A stretch of 25,225 nt of DNA from assembly GCA_902495455.1 (NCBI GenBank), contig CABUXJ010000032.1:1-25225 (forward strand), given 5' to 3'. This document shows positions 1 to 7,937 of this stretch, one piece after another. Positions within the stretch are counted from its first letter, which is position 1. The number at the start of each line of letters is the position of its first letter. Under the pieces are notes generated by a model that worked only from the letters and a program-made list of their open reading frames with translations, had not been told where the DNA came from and ran no database searches. Source of the stretch: an uncultured Prevotella sp. (lineage in GTDB: Bacteria; Bacteroidota; Bacteroidia; Bacteroidales; Bacteroidaceae). Made by a program: the position numbers and the translations under genes.

Positions 1-1
1 G

Positions 2-70
2 TCTGGCGTCTATCAGGTGACGATGGTCGAGAACGGCGTTGTCGTCGGAACAAAGAAATTTACGAAATAG
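2..70 (+). CDS. 3' end of a secreted-protein gene, C-terminal sorting-tail-like (partial)
   Basis: Only the last 22 codons and the TAG stop lie in the window. The visible peptide runs SGVYQVTMVENG...GTKKFTK. The pattern 'GVY-x-V' followed by a turn and a final basic 'KKF-x-K' strand resembles the C-terminal tails of type IX secretion (Por secretion tail) proteins in Bacteroidetes. The next gene also ends in a 'GLYIV...ARKVVF' tail, so the two may be exported by the same route. The body of the protein is outside the window, so nothing can be said about its activity. Confidence 0.6.
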   Translation, partial: SGVYQVTMVENGVVVGTKKFTK

Positions 71-82
71 TTGTAATAATAT

Positions 83-113
83 TTTGCAGTTCGGAAACTT
101 TTGTTTACATTTG
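83..113 (+). promoter_or_regulatory. Bacteroidetes-type promoter for the BspA-like gene
   Basis: TTTG (83-86), a 19-base spacer and TACATTTG (106-113) match the Bacteroidetes vegetative promoter, TTTG then TAnnTTTG. Transcription would start near 120, about 58 bases before the ATG at 178. The promoter lies after the stop of the preceding gene. Confidence 0.75.
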
Positions 114-177
114 CAGTGTAATACAAAAACCGAACTGCAATTATATTAAACATTAACTAAATAAAAACGAAACGCTT

Positions 178-1791
178 ATGAAAAAGACATTAACACTCGT
201 CATGTTGGCAACAATGGTAGCGACATCGTCATTGTTCGCACAGGAGAAGAAAATCAAGGTGATTAATAACTTTCCGACCGTCGGAGACACAGGTTTGGAC
301 ATGGCTCTTGGCGCAGACCGTTATACGATAGACTCTCTTGTATTTACTGAATTCCCGGATATTGACAGGGAAGAATGTTTCGACTTGCTTCGTGACTGCT
401 GTGAGAAAGGACGGCTCACGGGAATTGATATGCGTTGTTGTAATTTTGTAAGGGAAATCCCGGCTAACGCATTTACGCCAGCCGTAATAAACGGGAAACC
501 GCGAAAGACGGACAGTCAAGGAGAACGAAATCCGACACGCACAAATCTACGATATATAACCTTGCCCGCGAATATAGAGAAAATAGGTGATTATGCTTTT
601 GCATGCACCAATCTGGAAGCAATAACGATTCCCTATCTTACAAAAGTGATAGGAAACGGCGCATTTGAAGGCTGCGATTATCTGAGAGACGTGGCATTTA
701 TCGGCAATAAGGTCAAGTCGGACGATGCGGGTTATGCTTTCTCCGGTCTGGCCGACGGTGCCGTGCTTCATGTCGCAGAAGGATTGGCTGACAGCTATCG
801 CGGCAAGGAGTGTTGGAGTGCTTTCGGTGGTATTAAGGAAGATGACGGGCTTTTCAACGTGATGGACATCACGCTTGATGGCAGTCGCACTTTGGAGGAA
901 ATGATGGAGGGACAGAACTTGTCGGTGGACTCCATGAAGCTGAGCGGGCCGATGACGGAAGATGATATGACTTATATGAGGATCTCTATCCGTCAAGGCC
1001 GCCTGAAATGTCTGGACCTTTCGGACTGTACGATAGAAACCAAGCATGGAATATATGGCAGCAGATTGGAATATCTGAAATTGCCGAAACAAATGAAGAA
1101 AATAACGAATGGCCTGTTGTCAAGAGCACGAGTACATAACCTTACGCTTCCGGAAAGCTATGAGGAAATAGGAATGAGGGTTTTTGAAAGCTACAACTGG
1201 TTTGCAGACAGCACTCTTGTTATTCCGGAAGGATGCCGCAAGCTGGATTATCAAGCGTTCATGTTTTGTTCAAGTATCAAGATAATGGTGCTGCCGTCAA
1301 CATTGGAAGTGTTGGAACCGAGTTCGTTGGGATTCAGCCTTTGGCGTGAATGGGAAGGACTGTCTATGGATATTTATGTAAACCGCATGTATCCACCAAC
1401 GTCTACCCAAACTTGTGAATATTATGTTAATGACCCGGAGATAGATCCGGCCAGTGAGTACGGACCGTTCGGTTGTTATGAACACTATAAAGAAACGGCA
1501 GGCTGCCTGACCCGCAACATGCGTCTCTTCGTCCCCGTCGGAGCGAAGAAGAACTACGAAACGGCGGAGCACTGGGACCATTTCCGGACCATCATCGAGA
1601 CCCCGATGCTCACAGGTACGCCTGACGGCATCGCTGAGACTGTGACATCAGTCAAGCCGGCGGCGTCAGCGGCTGACGGCATCTATACCGTGGACGGTCG
1701 CCTCGTGACACGCAACATGGCGGCAAAGAGCAGTCTCCGCGGACTGTACATCGTGCGTGAGAACGGCACGGCGCGCAAGGTGGTGTTCTGA
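178..1791 (+). CDS. BspA-like leucine-rich-repeat surface protein
   Basis: Predicted secreted or surface protein of 537 aa. Residues 1-21 are a Sec signal peptide (MKK, hydrophobic stretch, cleavage likely at FA|Q). BspA/LRR_5-type repeats are visible around residues 128-175 ('ITLPANIEKIGDYAF', 'ITIPYLTKVIGNGAFEGC') and again around 290-395 ('LKLPKQMKKI', 'LTLPESYEEIGMRVF', 'MVLPSTLEVL'). The last 45 or so residues ('DGIYTVDGRLV...LRGLYIVRENG...RKVVF') look like a type IX sorting tail. Family members bind host proteins or other bacteria, but the ligand here is unknown. A promoter lies just upstream. The last 290 bases or so are visibly richer in G+C than the repeat region, which suggests a spliced or recombined tail. 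The repeat class is fairly sure, the export route less so. Confidence 0.85.
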   Translation: MKKTLTLVMLATMVATSSLFAQEKKIKVINNFPTVGDTGLDMALGADRYTIDSLVFTEFPDIDREECFDLLRDCCEKGRLTGIDMRCCNFVREIPANAFTPAVINGKPRKTDSQGERNPTRTNLRYITLPANIEKIGDYAFACTNLEAITIPYLTKVIGNGAFEGCDYLRDVAFIGNKVKSDDAGYAFSGLADGAVLHVAEGLADSYRGKECWSAFGGIKEDDGLFNVMDITLDGSRTLEEMMEGQNLSVDSMKLSGPMTEDDMTYMRISIRQGRLKCLDLSDCTIETKHGIYGSRLEYLKLPKQMKKITNGLLSRARVHNLTLPESYEEIGMRVFESYNWFADSTLVIPEGCRKLDYQAFMFCSSIKIMVLPSTLEVLEPSSLGFSLWREWEGLSMDIYVNRMYPPTSTQTCEYYVNDPEIDPASEYGPFGCYEHYKETAGCLTRNMRLFVPVGAKKNYETAEHWDHFRTIIETPMLTGTPDGIAETVTSVKPAASAADGIYTVDGRLVTRNMAAKSSLRGLYIVRENGTARKVVF

Positions 1792-1880
1792 AATTATGAG
1801 TTAGGAATGATGAGTTGTCGGCCTCGGCCGATGACGAGTTGGACAATTACGAATTATCAAAATCGGCTTTCGCATATAAT

Positions 1881-1957
1881 TATAAATATGGCTCATCCGA
1901 CATTGGGAGTGACTGTAAAGTTTTGCCACTCCAAATGTCGGATGAGCCATGTTTATA
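1881..1957. repeat. 31-bp-stem inverted repeat (long hairpin)
   Basis: Left arm 1881-1911 pairs with right arm 1927-1957 around a 15-base loop. The core arms, beginning ATGGCTCATCCGACATT and ending AATGTCGGATGAGCCAT, pair over 24 bp with one G/A mismatch. The stem then continues through a G-T pair and six A-T pairs. No T-run follows on either side, so it is not a textbook terminator. It could be a 3' processing or stability structure for the upstream transcript, or a palindromic mobile remnant. Confidence 0.8.
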
Positions 1958-2135
1958 TCCAACCGCTAAATGTTAAAAATATGGAATTATACTGACAAAA
2001 CGCTCACAAAATTCGTATAGTTTTAAAATTTCAGCCTTTTGGACCGAAATTTGAGATTTTTGAGCACTTTTTGCAAATCACTGTCGCTTAGCGAATTGCG
2101 TCAAGCTGCTTCAAAACGGAGTTTTTGATGGTTTG

Positions 2136-2236
2136 CCGTAAGGGCCCCGCGGCATTGCAACGGGGCCGCCGTTGCAACGCCGCGGGGCTGCCGTTGCGAC
2201 ATGGCGGCGTGCCTGTTGCGACCCCGCGGGGGCCCC
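2136..2236. repeat. GC-rich palindromic intergenic repeat
   Basis: A dense G+C block inside AT-rich DNA. The main hairpin is 2144-2188: outer arms GCCCCGCGGC/GCCGCGGGGC, one A-C mismatch, inner arms TTGCAACGG/CCGTTGCAA and a 5-base loop. A second C/G-run palindrome (ACCCCGCGGGGGCCCC) ends the block. It begins with CCGTAAGG, a core that recurs five times at 9901-10148, so it seems to belong to the same dispersed family. Confidence 0.7.
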
Positions 2237-2502
2237 ATTGCTCGGAAGTAGGTCGGACGATGGGCGAAATCGGAGTAGAATTGTCAAGATATTTGCTTGA
2301 TTTTGCTAAAACTTCGGAAATCCAAAATGTTAAATTTTTGATATTATTATGACATGAAAGAGTCATCTGAATCCATCTGATATCTTGGAGTATGCTGTAT
2401 ATATTTATCGGGTGAACACATATCACTCCAAAATCCAGAGCCTGTTTTTATCACTTTTCTCATTTTCTTCACCCCATCGCGCGTAATCTCATGATTTTGT
2501 TG

Positions 2503-2510
2503 TACTTTTG
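2503..2510 (+). promoter_or_regulatory. promoter -7 element of metK
   Basis: TACTTTTG matches TAnnTTTG and lies 36 bases before the chosen metK start. No clear upstream TTTG at the usual spacing is seen, so only half of the promoter is supported. Confidence 0.55.
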
Positions 2511-2546
2511 CACATTCAAACCAAAGGAACAAACAACGATAAGAAT

Positions 2547-3803
2547 ATGTCATACCTCTTTTCATCAGAATCAGTGTCTGAGGGCCATCCCGACAAAGTG
2601 GCCGACCAGATCAGCGACGCCATACTCGACCAGTTTCTCGCCTACGACGACAAGGCCCGCGTGGCCTGCGAGACATTCGTCACCACGGGACAGGTCGTCA
2701 TCATGGGTGAGGTGCGCAGCGACGTCTATATCGACCTGCAGACCATAGCCCGCAATACCATCAAGCGGATTGGATATACAAAAGCAGAATATCAGTTTGA
2801 CGGCAACTCCTGCGGCATACTCAGCGCCATCCACGAGCAGAGCGGCGACATCAACCGTGGTGTCGACCGCGAGAACGAGGAGGAGCAGGGAGCCGGCGAC
2901 CAGGGCATGATGTTCGGATATGCGACCAACGAGACGGAGAGCTATATGCCCGTGTCGCTCGATCTGGCGCATCTCATCATGAGCACGCTGGCCGACATCC
3001 GCAAGGAGGGAAAAGTCATGACCTATCTCCGCCCCGACTCCAAGAGTCAGGTGACAGTACAGTATAGCGACAACAACATCCCCGAACGCATCGACACCAT
3101 CGTCGTCTCCACACAGCACGACGAGTTCGACAGCGACGAAGCCATGCAGGCAAAGATAAAAGAGGATGTGCTGGGCATACTCATGCCGCGCGTCAAGGCG
3201 CAGATACACTCCGAGAAAGTGCTCTCGCTGTTCGGCGACGACATCAAGTACTACGTCAATCCGACGGGCAAGTTTGTCATCGGCGGCCCTCACGGCGACA
3301 CCGGACTGACCGGCCGCAAGATCATCGTCGACACCTACGGAGGCAAGGGTGCCCACGGCGGCGGCGCCTTCAGTGGAAAGGACTCCAGCAAGGTGGACCG
3401 CTCGGCAGCCTACGCCGCACGCCACATCGCGAAGAACATGGTGGCCGCAGGCGTGGCCGACGAGATGCTCGTGCAGATCAGCTACGCCATCGGTGTGGCA
3501 CACCCGATGAACATCTACGTCAACACCTACGGACGCAGCCGCGTCAACATGGCCGACAGCGAGATAGCAAGACGCATCGAAAAACTCTTTGACCTCCGTC
3601 CGAAGGCCATCGAGCGCACTCTCAAACTGCGCCAGCCGATGTACAGCGAGACAGCGGCCTACGGACACATGGGCCGTCGGCCGGAGGTGGTCAAGAAGAC
3701 TTTCACAAGCCACTATCACGAGACAAAGACAATAGACGTCGAACTCTTCACGTGGGAGAAACTCGACCGCGTGGACGACATCAAGCGCGAGTTCGGTCTG
3801 TAA
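2547..3803 (+). CDS. metK: S-adenosylmethionine synthase (methionine adenosyltransferase)
   Basis: Cytoplasmic enzyme that makes S-adenosylmethionine from methionine and ATP; 418 aa, slightly longer than the E. coli enzyme, as is common in Bacteroidetes. GHPDK at residues 13-17 carries the catalytic His and a metal-binding Asp. GAGDQG at 115-120 is the nucleotide/methionine loop signature, and 'GGPHGDTGLTGRK' and 'GGGAFSGKD' are the conserved later motifs. I chose the ATG at 2547 because the family begins MSYLFSSESVSEGHPDK. An in-frame TTG at 2508 overlaps the promoter and would add 13 unrelated residues. A purine-rich AAAGGAA lies about 18 bases upstream. The DUF4271 gene starts 7 bases after the stop, so the two are probably cotranscribed. 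Confidence 0.97.
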   Translation: MSYLFSSESVSEGHPDKVADQISDAILDQFLAYDDKARVACETFVTTGQVVIMGEVRSDVYIDLQTIARNTIKRIGYTKAEYQFDGNSCGILSAIHEQSGDINRGVDRENEEEQGAGDQGMMFGYATNETESYMPVSLDLAHLIMSTLADIRKEGKVMTYLRPDSKSQVTVQYSDNNIPERIDTIVVSTQHDEFDSDEAMQAKIKEDVLGILMPRVKAQIHSEKVLSLFGDDIKYYVNPTGKFVIGGPHGDTGLTGRKIIVDTYGGKGAHGGGAFSGKDSSKVDRSAAYAARHIAKNMVAAGVADEMLVQISYAIGVAHPMNIYVNTYGRSRVNMADSEIARRIEKLFDLRPKAIERTLKLRQPMYSETAAYGHMGRRPEVVKKTFTSHYHETKTIDVELFTWEKLDRVDDIKREFGL

Positions 3804-3810
3804 CCCGCTT

Positions 3811-4836
3811 ATGCTCCAGCAGGACACCATCACGACACACACGGCAGACAGCCATATCGCCCGTGCAGACAGTTTTCGTCCGGCACATCGGCTCACTCCG
3901 GCCGACGTGCTGGGCATGCTGCCTGACGACGCCACGCCCGCACAGCAGGACTCGGCCATACAGGCAGTGTTTCAACCGGGCGAAATCCATTACAGCGACT
4001 GCCCCGACACGCTCGGTCTCCCCGGCTACACGGCCGGCGAGGAGACACCGAAGACTACAGGCGGCCTCGGATTTTCCGACGACATGTTCGCCCGGACCGA
4101 CACGCTGTCATACGCCACGATAGCCGGCAGCGTCAACGGAGTGGCCGGCGATCCCGTCCCCTACACCGTGCGCGGCGACGATCTCATCACCGGGCTGCTG
4201 CTGACCTGCATGGTGCTCGTGGCCGTCTCGATGGCCAAGTCGCGCCGCTTCATCACACGACAGCTGAAGACGTTCGTCTACATACCGCGCGACAGCGAGA
4301 CATCCATCACGGAGACATCGTCGGAGGTGCGCTTCCAGCTGTTTCTCGTGCTGCAGACCTGCCTCCAATTCTCCATCTTCCAATACTTCTACACCCAGCA
4401 CTATATCGGGGACACCTTTATTCTGGAGTCCCAGTATCTGCTGATAGCCATCTTCTTCGGCATGTTCACCGCCTACTTCATAGCGAAGGGACTACTCTAC
4501 ACGGCGGTCAACAGCGTATTCTTCGGCTCCAGAAAAAACATGCAGTGGCTGAAGTCGCAACTCTTCGTCACATCAACCGAAGGACTGCTGCTCTTCCCCG
4601 TGATATTGCTGCAAGTCTATTTTGACTTACCGATACAAAACACGGTCATTTACTTCTTAATTGTATTGATATTCGTTAAATCACTGACATTTTATAAGTG
4701 CCTTTTCATCTTTTTCCGCCATACAGGCCGTTTTCTGCAAATAATTTTGTACTTTTGTGCCCTTGAAATAATGCCTATCGCCGCCTTCTGGGGCGCATTG
4801 GTCATAACCGGCAACCGTTTGAATATAAATTTATAG
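3811..4836 (+). CDS. DUF4271 integral membrane protein
   Basis: Membrane protein of 341 aa. Residues 1-120 are hydrophilic and rich in T, D and P. Six or seven membrane segments follow, starting at about residue 127 ('GLLLTCMVLVAVSMA') and including 'QTCLQFSIFQYFY', 'LLIAIFFGMFTAYFIAKGLL', 'GLLLFPVILLQVYF', 'VIYFLIVLIFVKSLTF' and a final segment near 'EIMPIAAFWGALVI'. The layout and the position directly before hemD match the Bacteroidetes DUF4271 family, whose biochemical role is not known to me. It starts 7 bases after metK and ends 7 bases before hemD. The last 200 bases or so are less GC-rich than the rest and carry a promoter for hemD inside the coding sequence. Confidence 0.85.
   Translation: MLQQDTITTHTADSHIARADSFRPAHRLTPADVLGMLPDDATPAQQDSAIQAVFQPGEIHYSDCPDTLGLPGYTAGEETPKTTGGLGFSDDMFARTDTLSYATIAGSVNGVAGDPVPYTVRGDDLITGLLLTCMVLVAVSMAKSRRFITRQLKTFVYIPRDSETSITETSSEVRFQLFLVLQTCLQFSIFQYFYTQHYIGDTFILESQYLLIAIFFGMFTAYFIAKGLLYTAVNSVFFGSRKNMQWLKSQLFVTSTEGLLLFPVILLQVYFDLPIQNTVIYFLIVLIFVKSLTFYKCLFIFFRHTGRFLQIILYFCALEIMPIAAFWGALVITGNRLNINL
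4750..4757 (+). promoter_or_regulatory. internal promoter element for hemD
   Basis: TACTTTTG matches TAnnTTTG and sits inside the 3' end of the DUF4271 gene, 86 bases before the hemD ATG. The surrounding sequence (ATAATTTTGTACTTTTGTGC) closely resembles the metK promoter core (GATTTTGTTGTACTTTTGCA). No matching -33 box is visible. Confidence 0.5.
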
Positions 4837-4843
4837 GAAACAG

Positions 4844-5593
4844 ATGATTAAGAAGATTTTGGTCTCCCAGCCGAAACCCGCAAGCGAGAAGTCGCCGTAC
4901 TTCGATATCGCAAAGAGATTTGGCGTGGAGCTGGTGTTCCGTCCTTTCATCAAAGTCGAAGGACTCACGCCGAAAGAGTTCCGTCAGCAGAAAGTAAACA
5001 TCCTCGACTATACGGCCGTGGTCTTCACCTCGCGACACGCCATAGACAACTTCTTCTCTTTGGCGAAGGAAATGAGAGTGACCATACCGGAAGACATGAA
5101 GTACTTCTGCGTGACAGAGACCATATCGCTATACATACAGAAGTATGTCCAGTACCGCAAGCGCAAAGTCTTCTTCGGCAACACGGGCAAGATAGACGAC
5201 CTCATCCCGCACATGGTCAAGCACAAGACGGAAAAGTATCTCGTCCCGATGAGCAACGTCCACAACGACGCCGTGAGCAACCTGCTCGAATCCAAAAAGC
5301 TCACCCACAAAGAGTGTGTCATGTACCGCACGGTCAGCAACGACTTCACAGCCGAAGAGATTAAAACATTCGACTACGACATGCTCATCTTCTTCAGCCC
5401 GGCCGGCATCGAGTCGCTCATAAAGAACTTCCCCGACTTCGACCAGAAGCACATCGCCATAGCGACATTCGGCCCGGCAACGGCCAAAGCCGTCAAAGAA
5501 GCCGGACTGAGACTCGATCTCGAGGCCCCGTCGGAGAAGTATCCGTCGATGACCAGTGCCCTGCTCCACTATCTCACCGAGAAAGAGGGCTGA
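4844..5593 (+). CDS. hemD: uroporphyrinogen-III synthase (HemD-like)
   Basis: Cytoplasmic enzyme of 249 aa that cyclises hydroxymethylbilane to uroporphyrinogen III in haem/tetrapyrrole synthesis. Family features are 'ILVSQPKP' at the N-terminus, 'YTAVVFTSRHAIDNFF' near residues 57-70, 'LIFFSPAGIESLIKNF' near 183-198 and 'IATFGPATAKAVKEAG' near 207-222, giving the usual two-lobed arrangement. Sequence conservation in this family is low, so the call rests on these motifs plus the DUF4271-hemD-rnpA order known in Bacteroidetes. It follows the DUF4271 gene by 7 bases and may also be read from the promoter at 4750. Confidence 0.88.
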   Translation: MIKKILVSQPKPASEKSPYFDIAKRFGVELVFRPFIKVEGLTPKEFRQQKVNILDYTAVVFTSRHAIDNFFSLAKEMRVTIPEDMKYFCVTETISLYIQKYVQYRKRKVFFGNTGKIDDLIPHMVKHKTEKYLVPMSNVHNDAVSNLLESKKLTHKECVMYRTVSNDFTAEEIKTFDYDMLIFFSPAGIESLIKNFPDFDQKHIAIATFGPATAKAVKEAGLRLDLEAPSEKYPSMTSALLHYLTEKEG

Positions 5594-5658
5594 CAAGAGG
5601 CCACGCACACCTTTATAATATATAGACCGGATCTACCAAACTTTTATCCACAGGCTTG

Positions 5659-6135
5659 ATGGCAGAAGCAGCACACAACATGCCGGCCACGTTCGACAAA
5701 CGCGAACGCATCGTCAGCCGCCGGCTTATGGACCGCCTCTTCGGAGGAGGCAGCAGCCGCTCCATGTCGTCTTTTCCACTGCGGGCGGTCTATACCGTGA
5801 TGGAACGCGGTTTCCACGACGCACCGGTACAGGTGCTCATCAGCGTCTCCAAACGCCACTTCAAACGGGCCGTCAAGCGCAACCGCGTCAAACGACAGAT
5901 TCGGGAGGCTTACAGAAACAACAAGTCACTTGCTTACGATGCTCTGACGCCGACCCCGGACCGGGCGTTGGCCGTGGCGTTCATCTGGCAGGCTGACCGA
6001 CTATACGACACAGCCGAAGTCAACGCCGCCATGCAGGCCTTGCTGACACGGCTTGCCGAAAGATTGGAAAGGCACGCAGCTTGCTCCGACAAGCCGAAAA
6101 CGGAACCGACAACAGCGACGGAAAACGATGGATGA
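5659..6135 (+). CDS. rnpA: ribonuclease P protein component
   Basis: Protein subunit of RNase P, which binds the catalytic RNA and helps it trim the 5' ends of pre-tRNAs; 158 aa. The signature 'ISVSKRHFKRAVKRNRVKRQ' is at residues 61-80, with the RNR core at 74-76 in 'RNRVKRQIREAYR'. The N-terminal 'TFDKRERIVSRRLMDRLF' is also typical. Start: the ATG at 5659; a TTG three bases upstream and an ATG at codon 8 are alternatives, the latter leaving 'MPATFDK'. The last ~25 residues are a hydrophilic tail. Its end overlaps yidD by 8 bases, suggesting coupled translation. It lies 65 bases after hemD rather than beside rpmH as in many bacteria. Confidence 0.94.
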   Translation: MAEAAHNMPATFDKRERIVSRRLMDRLFGGGSSRSMSSFPLRAVYTVMERGFHDAPVQVLISVSKRHFKRAVKRNRVKRQIREAYRNNKSLAYDALTPTPDRALAVAFIWQADRLYDTAEVNAAMQALLTRLAERLERHAACSDKPKTEPTTATENDG

Positions 6136-6406
6136 GGGTTGCGGCAACAAGGGGAAGACGGTCCTGAGAACACTCGCAAGATGGTTGAGACGGTGCGCCG
6201 TATGGACACTTTGTCTGCCCATCGTTTTCTATCAGCGGTGCATTTCGCCCTTCACGCCGCCCGCATGCCGCTTCACACCGACCTGTTCGGAATATGCCCG
6301 CCAGGCCATCGTGCGCCACGGCCCGCTGAAAGGATTGTGGCTGGCCGTGAGGCGCATCCTCAGATGCCACCCGTGGGGCGGTAGCGGATATGACCCGGTG
6401 CCGTGA
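6128..6406 (+). CDS. yidD: membrane protein insertion efficiency factor YidD
   Basis: Small inner-membrane-associated protein of 92 aa that assists YidC-dependent insertion of membrane proteins. The family core is intact: 'LPIVFYQRCISPFTPPACRF' at residues 30-49, then 'PTCSEYARQAIVRHG' and 'RCHPWGGSGYDPVP' at the C-terminus, with conserved cysteines at 47, 53 and 80. I took the ATG at 6128 because it gives the usual family length; the frame is open further upstream only from a TTG inside rnpA. The rnpA-yidD pairing is conserved in many bacteria. Confidence 0.93.
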   Translation: MDEGCGNKGKTVLRTLARWLRRCAVWTLCLPIVFYQRCISPFTPPACRFTPTCSEYARQAIVRHGPLKGLWLAVRRILRCHPWGGSGYDPVP

Positions 6407-6453
6407 GAGAAGAGAGAGAAGAATTAAGAAGAAATCAAAAAAACATATATACG

Positions 6454-7752
6454 ATGACAAAGAACTTTGTTGAAGAACTGAAATGGCGCGGTATGCTCGC
6501 CCAGATAATGCCCGGAACGGAGGAACTCCTCCAGCGCGAGATGGTCACGGCATACCTCGGCACTGACCCCACGGCCGACTCCCTGCACATCGGCCACCTC
6601 TGCGGCATCATGATGCTGCGCCACCTGCAGCACTGCGGCCACAAGCCGATAATCCTCGTCGGAGGCGCTACGGGAATGATCGGCGACCCCTCCGGCAAGA
6701 GCCAGGAGCGCAACCTGCTCGACGACAAGACGCTCTATCACAATCAGGAGTGCATCAAGCAGCAGGTCGCCAAGTTCCTTGACTTCGACAGCAAGGAGCC
6801 GAACGCAGCCGAAATGGTCAACAACTACGACTGGATGAAGGACTTCACCTTCCTCGATTTCGCCCGCGTCGTCGGCAAGCACATCACCGTCAACTACATG
6901 ATGGCCAAGGAGAGCGTCCAGCAGCGCCTCAACGGTACGGCGCGCGACGGCCTGTCGTTCACCGAGTTCACCTATCAGCTGCTTCAGGGCTACGACTTCC
7001 TCCACCTCTACGAGCACAAGGGATGCAAGCTCCAGCTCGGCGGAAACGACCAGTGGGGCAACATGACCACCGGAACGGAGCTCATCCGCCGCACGCTGGG
7101 CAACGATGTCGAGACATACGCCCTCACCTGCCCGCTCATCACGAAGGCCGACGGAAAGAAGTTCGGCAAGACCGAGAGCGGCAACATCTGGCTCGACCCG
7201 AAGCGCACGACACCGTATAAGTTCTATCAGTTCTGGCTCAACGTCAGCGACGACGACGCCGAACGCTACATCAAGATATTCACCAGCCTCGACCGCGAGA
7301 CCATCGACGCCCTCGTCGAGGAGCACCGTCAGGACCCGGGCCGCCGCACGCTTCAGAAGCGTCTGGCCGAGGAGGTGACGGTGATGGTCCACTCGAAGGA
7401 AGCTCTCGACATGGCCATCGAAGCCAGCAACATCCTTTTCGGAAAGTCGACGAAGGAAAGTCTTCAGAAGCTCGACGAGCAGACGCTGCTCGACATCTTC
7501 GAGGGCGTACCGCAGTTTGACGTCGCCGCCGACCGCTTGGGCCAGCCCGCAGTGGAGCTGCTCACGCAGGACGCCGCCGTCTTCGCCAGCAAGGGAGAGA
7601 TGCGCAAGCTCGTCCAGGGCGGAGGCGTGTCGCTCAACAAGGAGAAACTCGCCGCTTTCGACCAGCCGATTACGGCCGACGATCTCATCGACGGAAAGTA
7701 TCTGCTCGTTCAGCGCGGCAAGAAGAACTACTATCTCATCACGGTGAAATAG
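6454..7752 (+). CDS. tyrS: tyrosyl-tRNA synthetase
   Basis: Cytoplasmic class I aminoacyl-tRNA synthetase of 432 aa that charges tRNA-Tyr. HIGH is at residues 45-48 ('SLHIGHLCG'), 'GGATGMIGDPSGKSQER' is the ATP-binding region, 'QLGGNDQWGN' is the tyrosine pocket and KFGKT at 236-240 is the KMSKS-equivalent loop. The C-terminal 65 residues or so form an S4-type RNA-binding domain ('MRKLVQGGGVSLNKEKL'). I chose the ATG at 6454 because the family starts 'MTKNFVEELKWRGM'. An in-frame GTG at 6403 would overlap yidD and add 17 unrelated residues. A purine-rich stretch lies upstream. It probably belongs to the hemD-rnpA-yidD transcript. Confidence 0.97.
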   Translation: MTKNFVEELKWRGMLAQIMPGTEELLQREMVTAYLGTDPTADSLHIGHLCGIMMLRHLQHCGHKPIILVGGATGMIGDPSGKSQERNLLDDKTLYHNQECIKQQVAKFLDFDSKEPNAAEMVNNYDWMKDFTFLDFARVVGKHITVNYMMAKESVQQRLNGTARDGLSFTEFTYQLLQGYDFLHLYEHKGCKLQLGGNDQWGNMTTGTELIRRTLGNDVETYALTCPLITKADGKKFGKTESGNIWLDPKRTTPYKFYQFWLNVSDDDAERYIKIFTSLDRETIDALVEEHRQDPGRRTLQKRLAEEVTVMVHSKEALDMAIEASNILFGKSTKESLQKLDEQTLLDIFEGVPQFDVAADRLGQPAVELLTQDAAVFASKGEMRKLVQGGGVSLNKEKLAAFDQPITADDLIDGKYLLVQRGKKNYYLITVK

Positions 7753-7771
7753 ATAAAAACAGTGCACAAAA

Positions 7772-7803
7772 TTTGGTAATGGCGCAAAAAACCACTACCT
7801 TTG
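7772..7803 (+). promoter_or_regulatory. tRNA-Gln promoter
   Basis: TTTG (7772-7775), a 20-base spacer and TACCTTTG (7796-7803) match the Bacteroidetes promoter consensus in sequence and spacing. The expected start point near 7810 is about 11 bases before the mature tRNA. The promoter begins 19 bases after the tyrS stop. Confidence 0.8.
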
Positions 7804-7820
7804 CAGCGGATTTTAGGTAT

Positions 7821-7891
7821 TGGACCATGGTGTAATGGTAACACTACAGGTTTTGGTTCTGTCATTATGGGTTCGAGTCCCGTTGGTCCAA
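7821..7891 (+). tRNA. tRNA-Gln (anticodon TTG)
   Basis: A 71-base cloverleaf. The acceptor stem is TGGACCA/TGGTCCA (7821-7827 with 7884-7890), with an A discriminator at 7891. The D-stem is GTGT/ACAC, the anticodon stem ACAGG/TCTGT holds the loop TTTTGGT (anticodon TTG, reading CAA), and the T-stem is ATGGG/CCCGT with loop TTCGAGT. The 3' CCA is not encoded, as the next bases are CAC. It stands alone between its own promoter and terminator. Confidence 0.96.
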
Positions 7892-7897
7892 CACCGT

Positions 7898-7937
7898 AAA
7901 AGGAGGATGACATACGTTTCGTAGTCATCCTCCTTTT
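7898..7937 (+). terminator. terminator of tRNA-Gln
   Basis: AAAAGGAGGATGAC (7898-7911) pairs perfectly with GTCATCCTCCTTTT (7924-7937). After a bulged A the stem continues as TACG/CGTA around a TTT loop. The 3' arm ends in TTTT, and the structure starts 7 bases after the mature tRNA end. Confidence 0.85.

Larger units (their letters stand above)
1792..2502. other. gene-free intergenic region with palindromes
   Basis: I see no convincing gene in these 711 bases. The small open frames here lack family signatures and cross palindromes. The region holds a short GC hairpin (TCGGCC/GGCCGA, 1818-1831), the long hairpin at 1881-1957, AT-rich sequence, the GC-rich palindromic block at 2136-2236, more AT-rich sequence and then the metK promoter. 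Confidence 0.7.

Noticed and set aside
1807..1995. 62-codon frame after the BspA-like gene
   Set aside because: It lies across the 31-bp-stem hairpin, and its protein has no signal or family resemblance.
2571..3959. 462-codon open frame on the minus strand opposite metK
   Set aside because: metK on the plus strand has all family motifs. The antisense translation is low-complexity (rich in V, A, D, H) with no domain and is a by-product of GC-rich codon use.
6424..7767. 447-codon open frame on the minus strand opposite tyrS
   Set aside because: It mirrors the tyrS coding sequence, has biased L/V/E/A composition and no recognisable domain; tyrS is certain.
7821..7893. tRNA-Gln gene as an attachment site for an integrated element
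   Set aside because: No integrase gene and no second copy of the tRNA 3' end was seen in the window. The following gene is an ordinary TlpA-type gene.
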